From Sporosarcina luteola (GTDB taxonomy: Bacteria > Bacillota > Bacilli > Bacillales_A > Planococcaceae), in contig NZ_JAMBNV010000001.1 in the NCBI RefSeq assembly GCF_023715245.1, forward strand, positions 1,364,001 through 1,428,000: a stretch of 64,000 bases of DNA, read 5' to 3'. Of the stretch, positions 28,790 to 38,799 are shown one piece after another. The notes below the pieces were generated by a model that was not told the origin of the DNA, ran no database searches, and saw only the letters and a program-made list of their open reading frames with translations. The first letter of the stretch is position 1. The number at the start of each line of letters is the position of its first letter. Both the position numbers and the translations under genes were made by a program.

Positions 28790-29749
28790 TTGAGCGAACA
28801 ACTGATACAACTTCATATCGAAGAGCCGAACGAGGCCGTCATGCTTCTAGGCATTTCCGACCAAAATATGAAATTGATTGAAGAGTCCATGAGTATTTCC
28901 ATCCTCACCCGGGGTGATACAATTTCACTGGCCGGGGAAGAACAGGATATCATTGCAGGGAAGTTTCTCCTTGAGCAATTATTGAAAGTGATCCGTAAAG
29001 GCATCAATATCAATTTACGTGATATTTCCACTGCAATTGAAATGGTGAAAAACGGAACGATTGAATACTTCGCCGAGTTATACGACGAGGAGATAGCAAG
29101 GACTGCAAAAGGGAAGGCAATTCGTGCAAAGACGATCGGCCAGCGTGAATATATCCATGCCATCCGAAAGAATGACCTTGTTTTCTGCATAGGGCCAGCC
29201 GGAACTGGAAAGACATACCTTGCAGTCGTTCTTGCTGTTCAAGCAATGAAGTCAGGATCCGTGAAAAGAATCATTTTAACGCGGCCTGCCGTCGAGGCCG
29301 GTGAAAGTCTTGGCTTCTTGCCGGGCGATCTAAAAGAGAAGGTGGATCCTTATCTGCGTCCACTCTATGATGCCCTGCACGACGTTCTAGGCGCGGAACA
29401 TACAGAACGGCTCATGGAGCGCGGAGTGATTGAAATCGCTCCCCTGGCGTATATGAGGGGTCGTACGCTTGATGATGCATTTGTCATCCTTGATGAAGCT
29501 CAGAATACAACAAAGGCTCAAATGAAAATGTTTTTGACACGTCTCGGATTTGGTTCCAAAATGGTGATTACTGGAGACAAGACTCAAATCGATTTGCCGC
29601 GGGGAGTTGAATCAGGGTTGAACGCCTCCGAAGCGATTTTGAAAAATGTCTCTGAAATCCATTTTCAATACTTGGAGCAGGGTGACGTCGTCCGACATCC
29701 AATTGTTGCGAAAATCATCGAAGCATATGAAAGTGAGCAGTCATCCTAA
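28790..29749 (+). CDS. phoH: PhoH family ATPase
   Basis: P-loop ATPase of the PhoH/helicase-1B type, 319 aa. Walker A GPAGTGKTYLAV near residue 133, Walker B ILDEAQN, and an N-terminal KH-like region. PhoH proteins are tied to RNA metabolism because they occur next to ybeY, as here. Start TTG 28790 with AAGGAGA about 9 bp upstream. The stop codon lies inside the terminator stem that follows. Confidence 0.94.
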   Translation: MSEQLIQLHIEEPNEAVMLLGISDQNMKLIEESMSISILTRGDTISLAGEEQDIIAGKFLLEQLLKVIRKGININLRDISTAIEMVKNGTIEYFAELYDEEIARTAKGKAIRAKTIGQREYIHAIRKNDLVFCIGPAGTGKTYLAVVLAVQAMKSGSVKRIILTRPAVEAGESLGFLPGDLKEKVDPYLRPLYDALHDVLGAEHTERLMERGVIEIAPLAYMRGRTLDDAFVILDEAQNTTKAQMKMFLTRLGFGSKMVITGDKTQIDLPRGVESGLNASEAILKNVSEIHFQYLEQGDVVRHPIVAKIIEAYESEQSS

Positions 29750-29763
29750 AATGACTGCTCTTT
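29735..29763 (+). terminator. Terminator overlapping the phoH stop codon
   Basis: GAGCAGTCAT pairs with ATGACTGCTC around CCTAAA, then TTTC. The 5' arm is within the last codons of phoH. The short T-run suggests partial read-through into pgpH. Confidence 0.75.
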
Positions 29764-29814
29764 CATCATGTCAAAATAGGATGATCAGATAAAGAGGGAA
29801 AGGGGGGATTGTTT

Positions 29815-31941
29815 ATGTTTACACTGATCAGAAATCTTTTCAAATCCTTGAAATTCAAATACTTATCATTATTCATCATTGGATTGGCAGCTATCGCATT
29901 ATTTTCGCTAATGCACGGCAATGTAAAGCAGGAGACATATGAGCTCCATGAATTCAAAATATCTCCGAAAACGATTCGATCATTGAAAACAGTTGAAGAC
30001 ACTGTTAAGACGGAGCAGGAAAAACGGAGAATCGAATCCGAAGTGACACCGTTTTACCAGTTCAATGAGGATGTTGCAAAGAATAGAGCGGCCATTGCCA
30101 TTAACTTATTTGATTTCATCATTGAGGAGAAACAGCAAAACACCCCCGACGTCGAAGATCCAGATAAAGTAGTGAAAACACGTGCGGAGCAAATCAAGGA
30201 AATAAGGGAAAAGTTTTTAAAATTAGAGGAAGAGGAGCCGGGCCTTCGTCTGACCGATGATGCAATTGCGAGCCTGTTGTCTAGGGATATACCAGTCTTG
30301 CAGAAAATCCAGAGTGCTATTGCAAGTATCATCACTGAAGAGCTGTCCAAACCTGTACGGACAGGTGATCTGTCCACAGTCCGATACGAAGTGGAAAGGA
30401 AGCTACGATTATCCGAAGCAATTCCTCCTGCGGAACTGCAGACGCTAATCACCCTTGGCAGATCATTAGTCGTCGAAACGGAAACAATCAACAAAGGATT
30501 GACGGACAAACGAATTGAAGAAGAAAAAAATGCGGTTGAGCCTACGAGGATCCTACAAGGACAAGTCATCGTGCGGGAAGGACAATTCATCGACTCCGAA
30601 ATTTATAGACAGTTGGAATTGACTGGGCTATTGAAGAATCAATCCTCCACCAAACCTATGGCGGGTCTCATCATGTATGTGATTTTTATATCAATCATTG
30701 TTTTTATGCATTTTGTTACGTGGCAGGAAGACAATAACAAGAAAAAGAAAGCATTGTTGATCATCTATTCCATCTTTTTCATTCTCGTAATCATGATGAA
30801 GCTTATCAGTTTGATTGACAGAGAGTTCGATGTGCAGGTCGCTTTTCTATTTCCGACAGCACTAGCACCCCTTCTAGCAAAATTACTTACGAATGAAAGA
30901 CTTGCTTTCATGTTGACAATCATCACAGCTTCGACGGCAGGTATTATGTTGCAGGAAGGTTTCGCCGCAATCATGCAGATGGAAGTCGCTCTGTATATTT
31001 TGTTCAGCGCAATCATTAGTATCTATGTCTTAGGGGACAATGGAAGAAGATCGAATATATTACGGACAAGCCTTTTTGTTGCAGCTTCTAATATTCTTTT
31101 CATAGGTTTCTATTTGTTGATGACACAATCATCGTATGAGCTGTCCGAGTTGCTATTTTATTTAATTGCCGCATTGGCTTCGGGAGTCATTTCGGGTGCC
31201 TTGACAATAGGGTTGATGCCCTTTTTTGAATCCGCTTTCGGCTTGCTTTCTGACATGAGGCTGATTGAGTTATCAAATCCAAATCATCCGCTATTGAAAA
31301 AAGTGCTCACCGAAACACCAGGTACATATCACCATAGTGTCATGGTCGCTAATTTGGCAGATGCTGCTTGTGAATCAGTAGGCGCGGATGGATTGTTGGC
31401 GAGGGTAGGCAGTTATTATCATGATATCGGGAAGACGATACGGCCGGGATTTTTCATCGAGAATCAACATGGCACTGTGAACCCGCATGATGAATTGCCG
31501 CCGGAAAAAAGTCGTGATATCATTATTGCCCATGCAAATGACGGGGCTGACCTGCTTGCCAAGCATAAAATGCCGATTGAAATCATCAATATTGCAAGAC
31601 AGCATCATGGAACAAGTTTTTTAAAGTTTTTCTTTGTAAAGGCGAAGGAAATGGGACAGGATGTAGTGGAGGATGACTTCCGGTATCCCGGTCCAAAACC
31701 TCAGTCGAAAGAAATTGCTATTATTTCAATTGCGGATAGTGTGGAAGCAGCAGTGCGTTCATTGAAGGAGCCTACTCCGGAAAGAATCGCCAAATTGGTA
31801 AAATCAATTATCACTTCCAAACTGAATGATGGGCAATTCGATGAATGCGACTTGTCGATGAAGGAATTAAAAACGATTGAAAATGTCATCTGCGAAACGT
31901 TGAACGGCATTTTTCATAGCCGGATCGAGTATCCGGACTGA
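29815..31941 (+). CDS. pgpH: PgpH-type cyclic di-AMP phosphodiesterase, 7TM-HD protein
   Basis: Membrane HD-domain hydrolase (YqfF) that degrades cyclic di-AMP. 708 aa: an N-terminal helix, an extracellular 7TMR-HDED domain (about 45-280), seven membrane helices (about 285-470), and a cytosolic HD domain with YHHSVMVANLADAAC, YYHDIGKTIRPGFF and the ligand region QHHGTSF. ATG 29815 has GGGGGGA 8 bp upstream; a TTG at 29809 is too close. Confidence 0.94.
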   Translation: MFTLIRNLFKSLKFKYLSLFIIGLAAIALFSLMHGNVKQETYELHEFKISPKTIRSLKTVEDTVKTEQEKRRIESEVTPFYQFNEDVAKNRAAIAINLFDFIIEEKQQNTPDVEDPDKVVKTRAEQIKEIREKFLKLEEEEPGLRLTDDAIASLLSRDIPVLQKIQSAIASIITEELSKPVRTGDLSTVRYEVERKLRLSEAIPPAELQTLITLGRSLVVETETINKGLTDKRIEEEKNAVEPTRILQGQVIVREGQFIDSEIYRQLELTGLLKNQSSTKPMAGLIMYVIFISIIVFMHFVTWQEDNNKKKKALLIIYSIFFILVIMMKLISLIDREFDVQVAFLFPTALAPLLAKLLTNERLAFMLTIITASTAGIMLQEGFAAIMQMEVALYILFSAIISIYVLGDNGRRSNILRTSLFVAASNILFIGFYLLMTQSSYELSELLFYLIAALASGVISGALTIGLMPFFESAFGLLSDMRLIELSNPNHPLLKKVLTETPGTYHHSVMVANLADAACESVGADGLLARVGSYYHDIGKTIRPGFFIENQHGTVNPHDELPPEKSRDIIIAHANDGADLLAKHKMPIEIINIARQHHGTSFLKFFFVKAKEMGQDVVEDDFRYPGPKPQSKEIAIISIADSVEAAVRSLKEPTPERIAKLVKSIITSKLNDGQFDECDLSMKELKTIENVICETLNGIFHSRIEYPD

Positions 31942-31960
31942 TCGGAAGGAAGGCGAAAGA

Positions 31961-32431
31961 ATGCTGGATATTTATTTTAATGATGAAACGGGAAACGTTA
32001 CCGAAGATATTACCCGACTGGTAGAAAGTTTATTGAACCATGCTGCCGCAATGGAGGGGCTATCTGATCATCCTGAAGTGTCCGTCACTTTCATGACGGA
32101 TGATGAAATCAGGAAAATAAATGCTGAATACAGAGGTAAAGACAAAGCGACCGATGTCATTTCATTTGCATTAGAGGAGATGGCGGAAGGGGAAGTCGCA
32201 ATTGTACAGGAAGAAGGCATGCCGGTAGTTCTTGGGGACATTCTCATTTCTATCGAGACAGCAGCGCGTCAGTCAGCTGAATACGGCCATGATAATAAGC
32301 GGGAAATCGGTTTTCTTGCATTGCACGGGTTCCTCCATCTACTTGGATATGACCATATGACGGAAGAAGATGAAAAGAGGATGTTCGGAAGGCAAAAAGA
32401 AATCCTCGCTTCTTTCGGCCTTGAAAGGTAA
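31961..32431 (+). CDS. ybeY: Endoribonuclease / rRNA maturation factor YbeY
   Basis: Zinc-dependent RNase-like protein for 16S rRNA 3' end maturation and ribosome quality control. 156 aa with the complete zinc motif HGFLHLLGYDH and the core RGKDKATDVISFAL. GGAAGGAAGG ribosome site upstream. In B. subtilis it is YqfG, between pgpH and dgkA, as here. Confidence 0.96.
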   Translation: MLDIYFNDETGNVTEDITRLVESLLNHAAAMEGLSDHPEVSVTFMTDDEIRKINAEYRGKDKATDVISFALEEMAEGEVAIVQEEGMPVVLGDILISIETAARQSAEYGHDNKREIGFLALHGFLHLLGYDHMTEEDEKRMFGRQKEILASFGLER

Positions 32432-32438
32432 GTAAGGA

Positions 32439-34120
<1,682 letters not shown>

Positions 34121-34135
34121 TGAGGAGTGATGTCC

Positions 34136-34921
34136 TTGCTGAATAAATGGGAAGGGATCATCCTCAAGAGCATTCCATACGGCGAAGCGAACAAAATTGT
34201 CACTCTCTATACACGAGAGGCGGGAAAAATGACTGCGATGGCACGGGGAGCAAAAAAACCTGCGAGTCGTTTAGCAGCCGTTACCCAGACGTTTACACAC
34301 GGATATTATCTTCTTAGAACGGGGCGCGGAATGGGGACGTTGGAACAGGGCGAACCAATTGATTCGATGAGGCATATCAGGGAGAATCTAGAAGCGACGG
34401 CTTATGCCAGTTACATAGTGGAACTCATCGACCGATTGACAGAAGATCGGGGACAAGGCTCAAATGTCTTTGGGTTGTTGCATGAAGCGTTGCATGCTAT
34501 CAACGAGCAATATGACCCCGAAGCCATTGCTTTATTTGTGGAGTGGAAGATGCTGCCTGTTGCGGGTGTCCATCCTGTGCTTCATCAATGCGCGAATTGC
34601 GGAGCGACGGAAGGGGAATTCGCTTTCTCGTTTCAGGAGATTGGATTCCTTTGTCATCGATGCTTCCAAATCGACCCTTATCTTGTAAGAATTACGCCTA
34701 CTCAGCTTAGGTTGATACGCACATTTTTCACTGTTCCGATCCAGCAAGTCGGTTCCCTGGATCTGAAGAAGGCGACGAAACAATTTATGAAAAAAATTGT
34801 TCGGACGGTTTACGATGAACAAGTGGGGGTCCGCTTGAAGTCACGGTCTTTTCTGGACCAGTTGGAGCGTACCCCAGAACTATTGCCGCAAAAAGAAAAA
34901 CCGGAAGAGAAAGGTGAATGA
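34136..34921 (+). CDS. recO: DNA repair protein RecO
   Basis: Recombination mediator of the RecFOR pathway that helps load RecA on SSB-coated DNA. 261 aa. N-terminal OB-fold starting LLNKWEGIILKSIPYGE, helical middle, and a zinc site of the CANC...CHRC form. Start TTG 34136 lies 8 bp after GAGGAG; GTG 34127 and ATG 34130 are inside or too close to the site. The stop lies in the terminator stem. Confidence 0.94.
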   Translation: MLNKWEGIILKSIPYGEANKIVTLYTREAGKMTAMARGAKKPASRLAAVTQTFTHGYYLLRTGRGMGTLEQGEPIDSMRHIRENLEATAYASYIVELIDRLTEDRGQGSNVFGLLHEALHAINEQYDPEAIALFVEWKMLPVAGVHPVLHQCANCGATEGEFAFSFQEIGFLCHRCFQIDPYLVRITPTQLRLIRTFFTVPIQQVGSLDLKKATKQFMKKIVRTVYDEQVGVRLKSRSFLDQLERTPELLPQKEKPEEKGE

Positions 34922-34941
34922 CCTTTCTCTTCCGGTTTTTT
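34896..34941 (+). terminator. Long terminator overlapping the recO stop
   Basis: AAAAACCGGAAGAGAAAGGT pairs with ACCTTTCTCTTCCGGTTTTT around GAATG. About 19 bp of stem, of which the 5' arm encodes the last residues of RecO. Confidence 0.93.
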
Positions 34942-34980
34942 GTAAATCAATTAAGCTTTGGCGTAATTGCATCCAAATTT

Positions 34981-35001
34981 TTATCGAGCTAGGCTCGATA
35001 A
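34981..35001. repeat. Inverted repeat between recO and glyQS
   Basis: TTATCGAGC, TAG, GCTCGATAA: a 9-bp perfect inverted repeat. No T-run on either side suited to a terminator. Confidence 0.7.
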
Positions 35002-35035
35002 ACTCCCCTGAAAATCCGTGACATCTGCCGGAGGC

Positions 35036-35065
35036 TTTAACTTAATTCAGCTGAATTAAGTTAAA
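35036..35065. repeat. 30-bp perfect palindrome at the glyQS 3' end
   Basis: Perfect dyad centred between 35050 and 35051, with half-site GCTGAATTAAGTTAAA read outward from the centre. It contains the glyQS stop codon (35061-35063). With no loop it would be a cruciform or a terminator stem for glyQS; the T-run is short (TTT). Confidence 0.85.
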
Positions 35066-36440
35066 ATTCGAGATGTTTTTCGATGTACTCCTTTACATCC
35101 GCAATCGGCATACGAACTTGTTCCATGGAATCGCGGTGCCTTACTGTCACTTGGCGATCTTCCTCCGAGTCGAAATCGTATGTGATGCAGAATGGAGTCC
35201 CGATTTCATCCTGTCTGCGGTAACGTCTACCAATGGATTGGGAATCGTCATATTGTGTCGCAAAATGCTTGCGCAGTTCAGCATAGACCTCTTCAGCACC
35301 TTCCGATAGCTTTTTGGACAACGGAAGGACAGCCGCTTTAATAGGCGCAAGTGCAGGGTGGAAACGCATGACAGTCCGTTTGTCGTCTCCCTCAAGCACT
35401 TCTTCATCAAAAGCATCGCATAGGAATGCGAGAGTTACGCGATCCGCACCGAGAGATGGCTCAATGCAATAAGGGATATATTTTTCGTTCGTAACTGGAT
35501 CTTGATAATGGAAGTCTTCACCGGAATGTTCCATATGTCGAGACAAATCGAAATCTGTACGGTTCGCAATGCCCCATAGCTCTCCCCATCCGAATGGGAA
35601 TTTGTATTCGATATCCACTGTTCCTTTGGAATAGTGGGAAAGCTCGTCAGCGTTATGCTCACGCAAGCGCATGTTTTCAACCGTCAAACCAAGGTCCACC
35701 AGCCATTTTTCGGAGAAGTCTCTCCAATACTCATACCATTTCATATCTTCACCAGGCTTACAGAAGAATTCCAATTCCATCTGTTCAAATTCACGAGTAC
35801 GGAACGTGAAGTTTCCTGGTGTGATTTCATTACGGAAGCTCTTTCCAATCTGCGCGATTCCGAAAGGCATCTTTTTACGCATGGACCGTTGCACATTTTT
35901 GAAATTGACGAAAATCCCTTGTGCCGTTTCTGGACGCAGGAAGATTTCATTGGCAGATGAATCGGTAACGCCTTGTGATGTTTTGAACATCAAATTGAAC
36001 TGTCGGATTCCCGTATAGTCCATTGCACCGCAAGTCGGGCAGACGATAGAATGTTCCTGAATAAGTTCTTCCATTTTCTCGAATGGCAGGCCATCTACGA
36101 CCAGTTCTATGCCCTTTTCATCCAATGCATCTTCGATTAACTTATCTGCACGATGACGTGTTTTACATTTTTTGCAATCGATCATTGGGTCGTTGAAATT
36201 CCCGATATGACCGGAAGCTTCCCATACTTTCGGGTTCATGAGGATCGCAGCATCGAGTCCTTCGTTATAAGGAGATTCCTGCACGAATTTCTGCCACCAA
36301 GCACGTTTGATATTATTTTTCAGCGCGATGCCGAGAGGACCGTAATCCCAAGTGTTCGCCAAGCCGCCGTATATTTCCGATCCTGGAAATACAAAGCCCC
36401 TTTGTTTTGATAAATTGACAATCTGTTCCATTGAATACAT
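35061..36440 (-). CDS. glyQS: Glycyl-tRNA synthetase, alpha2 dimeric type
   Basis: Class II synthetase charging tRNA-Gly. 459 aa, the single-chain form used by staphylococci, archaea and eukaryotes, not the GlyQ+GlyS tetramer of B. subtilis at this same position. Begins [20 protein letters not shown]; motif 2 area [19 protein letters not shown]; motif 3 area [15 protein letters not shown]-terminal anticodon-binding domain. Start ATG 36440 with GGAGGGA 7-8 bp upstream; a longer TTG-type start at 36455 lies in that site. Transcribed against its neighbours and controlled by a T-box. Confidence 0.95.
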   Translation of the reverse strand: MYSMEQIVNLSKQRGFVFPGSEIYGGLANTWDYGPLGIALKNNIKRAWWQKFVQESPYNEGLDAAILMNPKVWEASGHIGNFNDPMIDCKKCKTRHRADKLIEDALDEKGIELVVDGLPFEKMEELIQEHSIVCPTCGAMDYTGIRQFNLMFKTSQGVTDSSANEIFLRPETAQGIFVNFKNVQRSMRKKMPFGIAQIGKSFRNEITPGNFTFRTREFEQMELEFFCKPGEDMKWYEYWRDFSEKWLVDLGLTVENMRLREHNADELSHYSKGTVDIEYKFPFGWGELWGIANRTDFDLSRHMEHSGEDFHYQDPVTNEKYIPYCIEPSLGADRVTLAFLCDAFDEEVLEGDDKRTVMRFHPALAPIKAAVLPLSKKLSEGAEEVYAELRKHFATQYDDSQSIGRRYRRQDEIGTPFCITYDFDSEEDRQVTVRHRDSMEQVRMPIADVKEYIEKHLEF

Positions 36441-36653
36441 GTAAAATCCCTCCAATTAAAATAAGCACCCATCCCCGGACATGAAGTCCGAGGACGAGTG
36501 CGTAATGACCCGCGGTTCCACCTCGATTGGCCGCCAAAGCAACCCTCTTAAAGTAAATAGCTCCAGGTTGCCGTTTCATGCCAATACGGGCTTCCACTAT
36601 CCCCGTTCGCTCAAGGTGGCATTACTTATTGACCTATCTCCGCCTATTGATTT
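36441..36653 (-). promoter_or_regulatory. T-box leader (riboswitch) of glyQS
   Basis: Read on the minus strand: Stem I with ATGCCA/TGGCAT and ACGGG/CCCGT arms, the T-box core GGTGGAACCGCG (complement of 36511-36522), then a terminator stem at 36464-36501 followed by TTATTTT. Short overall, like known glyQS T-boxes that lack stem II. A GGC triplet followed by A at 36570-36572 is a plausible glycine specifier, but this was placed by eye. Uncharged tRNA-Gly would favour the antiterminator and raise glyQS expression. Confidence 0.92.
36464..36501 (-). terminator. Regulated terminator of the glyQS T-box
   Basis: On the minus strand GCACTCGTCCTCGGACT pairs with GTCCGGGGATGGGTGC across a 3-5 base loop (G:U and mismatch pairs included), followed by TTATTTT. 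Its 5' side is the alternative partner of the T-box core. Confidence 0.85.
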
Positions 36654-36660
36654 CTGTATT

Positions 36661-36689
36661 AGTGTAGCACGCTTCCACATTCTCTGCAA
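36661..36689 (-). promoter_or_regulatory. Sigma-A promoter of the glyQS leader
   Basis: Minus strand: TTGCAG, 17-base spacer, TACACT. Transcription would begin near 36653. Confidence 0.75.
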
Positions 36690-36754
36690 TCCATATTGCC
36701 ATTCTCATTCCATATAGCCTGTTATTTTCATTTTTATAGTGAAATCAAAGCCGT

Positions 36755-36887
36755 GTTGATTTCCGTTCCGAGCGTACGCTTTCCGTGGGGCGTGCGGTGA
36801 GCCTCCTCGTCGCCAAAACCGTGCGCCTGCGGTGTCTCACCTGACACGCTGATCCCACAGGAGTCGCCGCTCTGCACTTCAATCAAC
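36755..36887 (-). repeat. Dispersed modular intergenic repeat, copy B
   Basis: On the minus strand: GTTGATTGAAGTGCAGAGCG, GGCGACTCCTGTGGGAT, a middle with GGTGAGAC...GAGGCTCACC able to pair, then GGAAAGCGTACGC and GGAAATCAAC. Terminal GTTGATT/AATCAAC is an inverted repeat. The middle is shared with copy D (53472-53598), not with A and C. The 300 or so bases to the next gene hold this element, AT-rich sequence and the hairpin at 37011. Confidence 0.87.
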
Positions 36888-37010
36888 AAAAAGCACCTTG
36901 TAAATAAAAAATGCATTGACCATAAGAAAAAAAATAGTAGAAATTTGTTTATTACCAATCAATGGAACTTGTCATTCTTTTAAAACGTTTAAGTATTAGG
37001 TCTGTTGTTG

Positions 37011-37037
37011 TTCAACTAAAGGGGCAGTTTAGTTGAA
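37011..37037. repeat. Hairpin upstream of the accessory gene
   Basis: TTCAACTAAA, loop GGGGCAG, TTTAGTTGAA: a perfect 10-bp stem. Shares TTCAACTAA with the hairpin just after the same gene (37655-37674). Confidence 0.8.
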
Positions 37038-37089
37038 TAAGGAATGATTGTAACTGAACAGGATAAACTAAACCTAAATATAATTTAGG

Positions 37090-37653
37090 ATGATGAAATT
37101 GGATAAAAGTAAACCTCTCCTATTGGTTTTGGTTCTATTTGGTGTATTCATTTACGGGTTGTATGTTGGAACAGTAAATGCAAAACGGAACGATACTCCT
37201 AAATCTTTTGAGGAATTATTTCCTGAAATAGGGTACAAATCGGTGGCTGCTGCAGTAAACGATTTTGAACATCATTTGAACCAGGATCTTAAATTACCGA
37301 CAAGAGTACCCCCAATTAGCTTTACTCATTACTTTGGTAGGTTTAGTAATCTGGATGGCGAGATAAACGATACGTTGGAAGTCAAATTCATAAGTGACCA
37401 ATTACCTGACCATCATTTCAAAATCGATGTTCGACCTATACAGCATAAAATTACAATTGGAAAATATAAATCAAAAGTCTTTAAGATGAAAAATGGAACT
37501 ACTGCAACATATATTGACGACCTGAAATTTGGTTTTAATATGTTAGTCTTCGAAAGAGATAATTGGCAATATATGTTTAGTGTTGATGCAGATGTATCTG
37601 ATAAAGTAACCCCTGAAATACTCGTTCAGATAGCAAATTCTATTGATTCCTAA
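37090..37653 (+). CDS. Hypothetical secreted or membrane-anchored protein
   Basis: 187 aa, family not firmly recognised. An N-terminal hydrophobic helix (about residues 8-28, PLLLVLVLFGVFIYGLYVG) acts as signal or anchor; no lipobox Cys. The rest looks like a soluble extracellular domain. Its last 60 residues (KNGTTATYIDDLKFGFNML, then a W-Y strand and PEILVQIANSID) resemble the DUF4367-type fold seen in anti-sigma-linked proteins, a weak guess. More AT-rich than its neighbours. Not part of the B. subtilis locus; flanked by related hairpins and two repeats, which suggests an acquired cassette. ATG 37090 or 37093 after TAGGATG. Confidence 0.72.
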   Translation: MMKLDKSKPLLLVLVLFGVFIYGLYVGTVNAKRNDTPKSFEELFPEIGYKSVAAAVNDFEHHLNQDLKLPTRVPPISFTHYFGRFSNLDGEINDTLEVKFISDQLPDHHFKIDVRPIQHKITIGKYKSKVFKMKNGTTATYIDDLKFGFNMLVFERDNWQYMFSVDADVSDKVTPEILVQIANSIDS

Positions 37654-37654
37654 T

Positions 37655-37674
37655 TCAACTAACGGGTGCGTTAG
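37655..37674. repeat. Hairpin downstream of the accessory gene
   Basis: TTCAACTAACG, GGTG, CGTTAG: 6-bp stem CTAACG/CGTTAG just after the stop codon, with the same TTCAACTAA entry as the hairpin at 37011. May act as a weak terminator, but has no T-run. Confidence 0.65.
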
Positions 37675-37761
37675 CATAACAATACCCGGAAGGACCTTTT
37701 CTATACTAATGAGATATCCAACATATTCTATAAAATAAAATAGCCTATTATAAAATATTCC

Positions 37762-37965
37762 CATTGATTGAAGTGCAGATTGGCGACTCCTGCGAACGTC
37801 GTTACGAAGAACGACGTTTGCGAGCACAAGCGTAGCGTTGCGAGCAGGATATAGGATGCCTTAATTTCTGCAAAATACGCAGAAATACGGCAAATCGAAC
37901 CCTTTGCTGTTCGATTGGCTGAAGCCGTGCCCGCGGAAAGCGTCCAATCGGAACGGAAATCAATG
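37762..37965 (+). repeat. Dispersed modular intergenic repeat, copy C
   Basis: Terminal CATTGATT and AATCAATG. Inside: GATTGAAGTGCAGATTGGCG, then ACTCCTGCGAACG, an internal AACGTCGTT/AACGACGTT block, TTTCTGC/GCAGAAA and AATCGAAC/GTTCGATT hairpins as in copy A, and GGAAAGCGTCC near the end. The longest copy, about 204 bp. It fills most of the 477-bp gap before ccpN. Confidence 0.87.
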
Positions 37966-38081
37966 TTTTTGTTGTAGGCTCTAAATCTTACAATCCACCC
38001 ACAAATATATTATACAGGTCGTTCATGCAGACTACTATGACGGAAAGGAAGGCATCCGGTTAGGAATTATGAATGGAAAAT

Positions 38082-38089
38082 GCTATACT
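38082..38089 (+). promoter_or_regulatory. Possible extended -10 promoter for ccpN
   Basis: TGC-TATACT, 41 bp before the start of ccpN. No clear -35. Confidence 0.4.
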
Positions 38090-38130
38090 TAGCAAGGATA
38101 TATTATCGAACGATTAGGGCGGTGATTCAT

Positions 38131-38760
38131 ATGGAATTGAATAAGCGCCAGAATGAAATCCTTGAAATTGTCAAAATGGATGGTCCTATAACTGGTGAAC
38201 AGATTGCTGAAAGGTTGAGTCTGGCAAGAGCCACTATAAGACCCGACTTGGCAATACTGACAATGGCAGGCTATTTGGATGCAAGGCCACGTGTCGGCTA
38301 CTTCTATTCAGGGAAAAAACCAGCCCAATCCATTGCTGACGACATGAATAGCATGAAGGTCGGTGATTTTCAGTCCATACCTGTAGTTGTCAATGAAAAT
38401 GTGACTGTTTACGACGCTATTTGTCAAATGTTCCTAGATGATGTTGGTACGTTGTTTGTCGTAGATAAATCCTCTTATCTGTCAGGGGTTCTATCACGCA
38501 AAGATCTTTTGCGGACGAGTCTTGGCAAAAGCGAACTGGATAAAATGCCGGTACATGTCATTATGACAAGGATGCCGAATATTACATATTGCAAGAAACA
38601 GGACTCCCTTATTCAAGCGGCAAAAAAAATGATTGAACAACAAATCGATTCTCTCCCTGTCGTTACCATCAAAGAGGAAGGACTGGAAGTGGCGGGAAGA
38701 ATCACAAAGACGAATATTACCCGTGCATTCCTTTCGCTGGCTGAAGACCATGAACTATAA
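38131..38760 (+). CDS. ccpN: Gluconeogenesis repressor CcpN
   Basis: Transcription repressor (YqzB) that in B. subtilis silences gapB and pckA on glucose. 209 aa: N-terminal HTH (LNKRQNEILEIVKMDGPITG and RLSLARATIRPDLAIL) followed by two CBS domains (about 75-205) that bind nucleotides. The ATG at 38131 is chosen since GGGCGGTGA lies upstream; an in-frame ATG at 38080 has none. Followed by yqfL, the same pair as in B. subtilis. Confidence 0.94.
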   Translation: MELNKRQNEILEIVKMDGPITGEQIAERLSLARATIRPDLAILTMAGYLDARPRVGYFYSGKKPAQSIADDMNSMKVGDFQSIPVVVNENVTVYDAICQMFLDDVGTLFVVDKSSYLSGVLSRKDLLRTSLGKSELDKMPVHVIMTRMPNITYCKKQDSLIQAAKKMIEQQIDSLPVVTIKEEGLEVAGRITKTNITRAFLSLAEDHEL

Positions 38761-38799
38761 GCGGTTGCCTTCTGAGCAAAAAGAAAGAGGAGTGATACA

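Noticed and set aside
36734-36958. 74-aa minus-strand frame with a signal-like start
   Set aside because: Most of it is repeat copy B; the frame arises from the repeat and is not expected to be translated.
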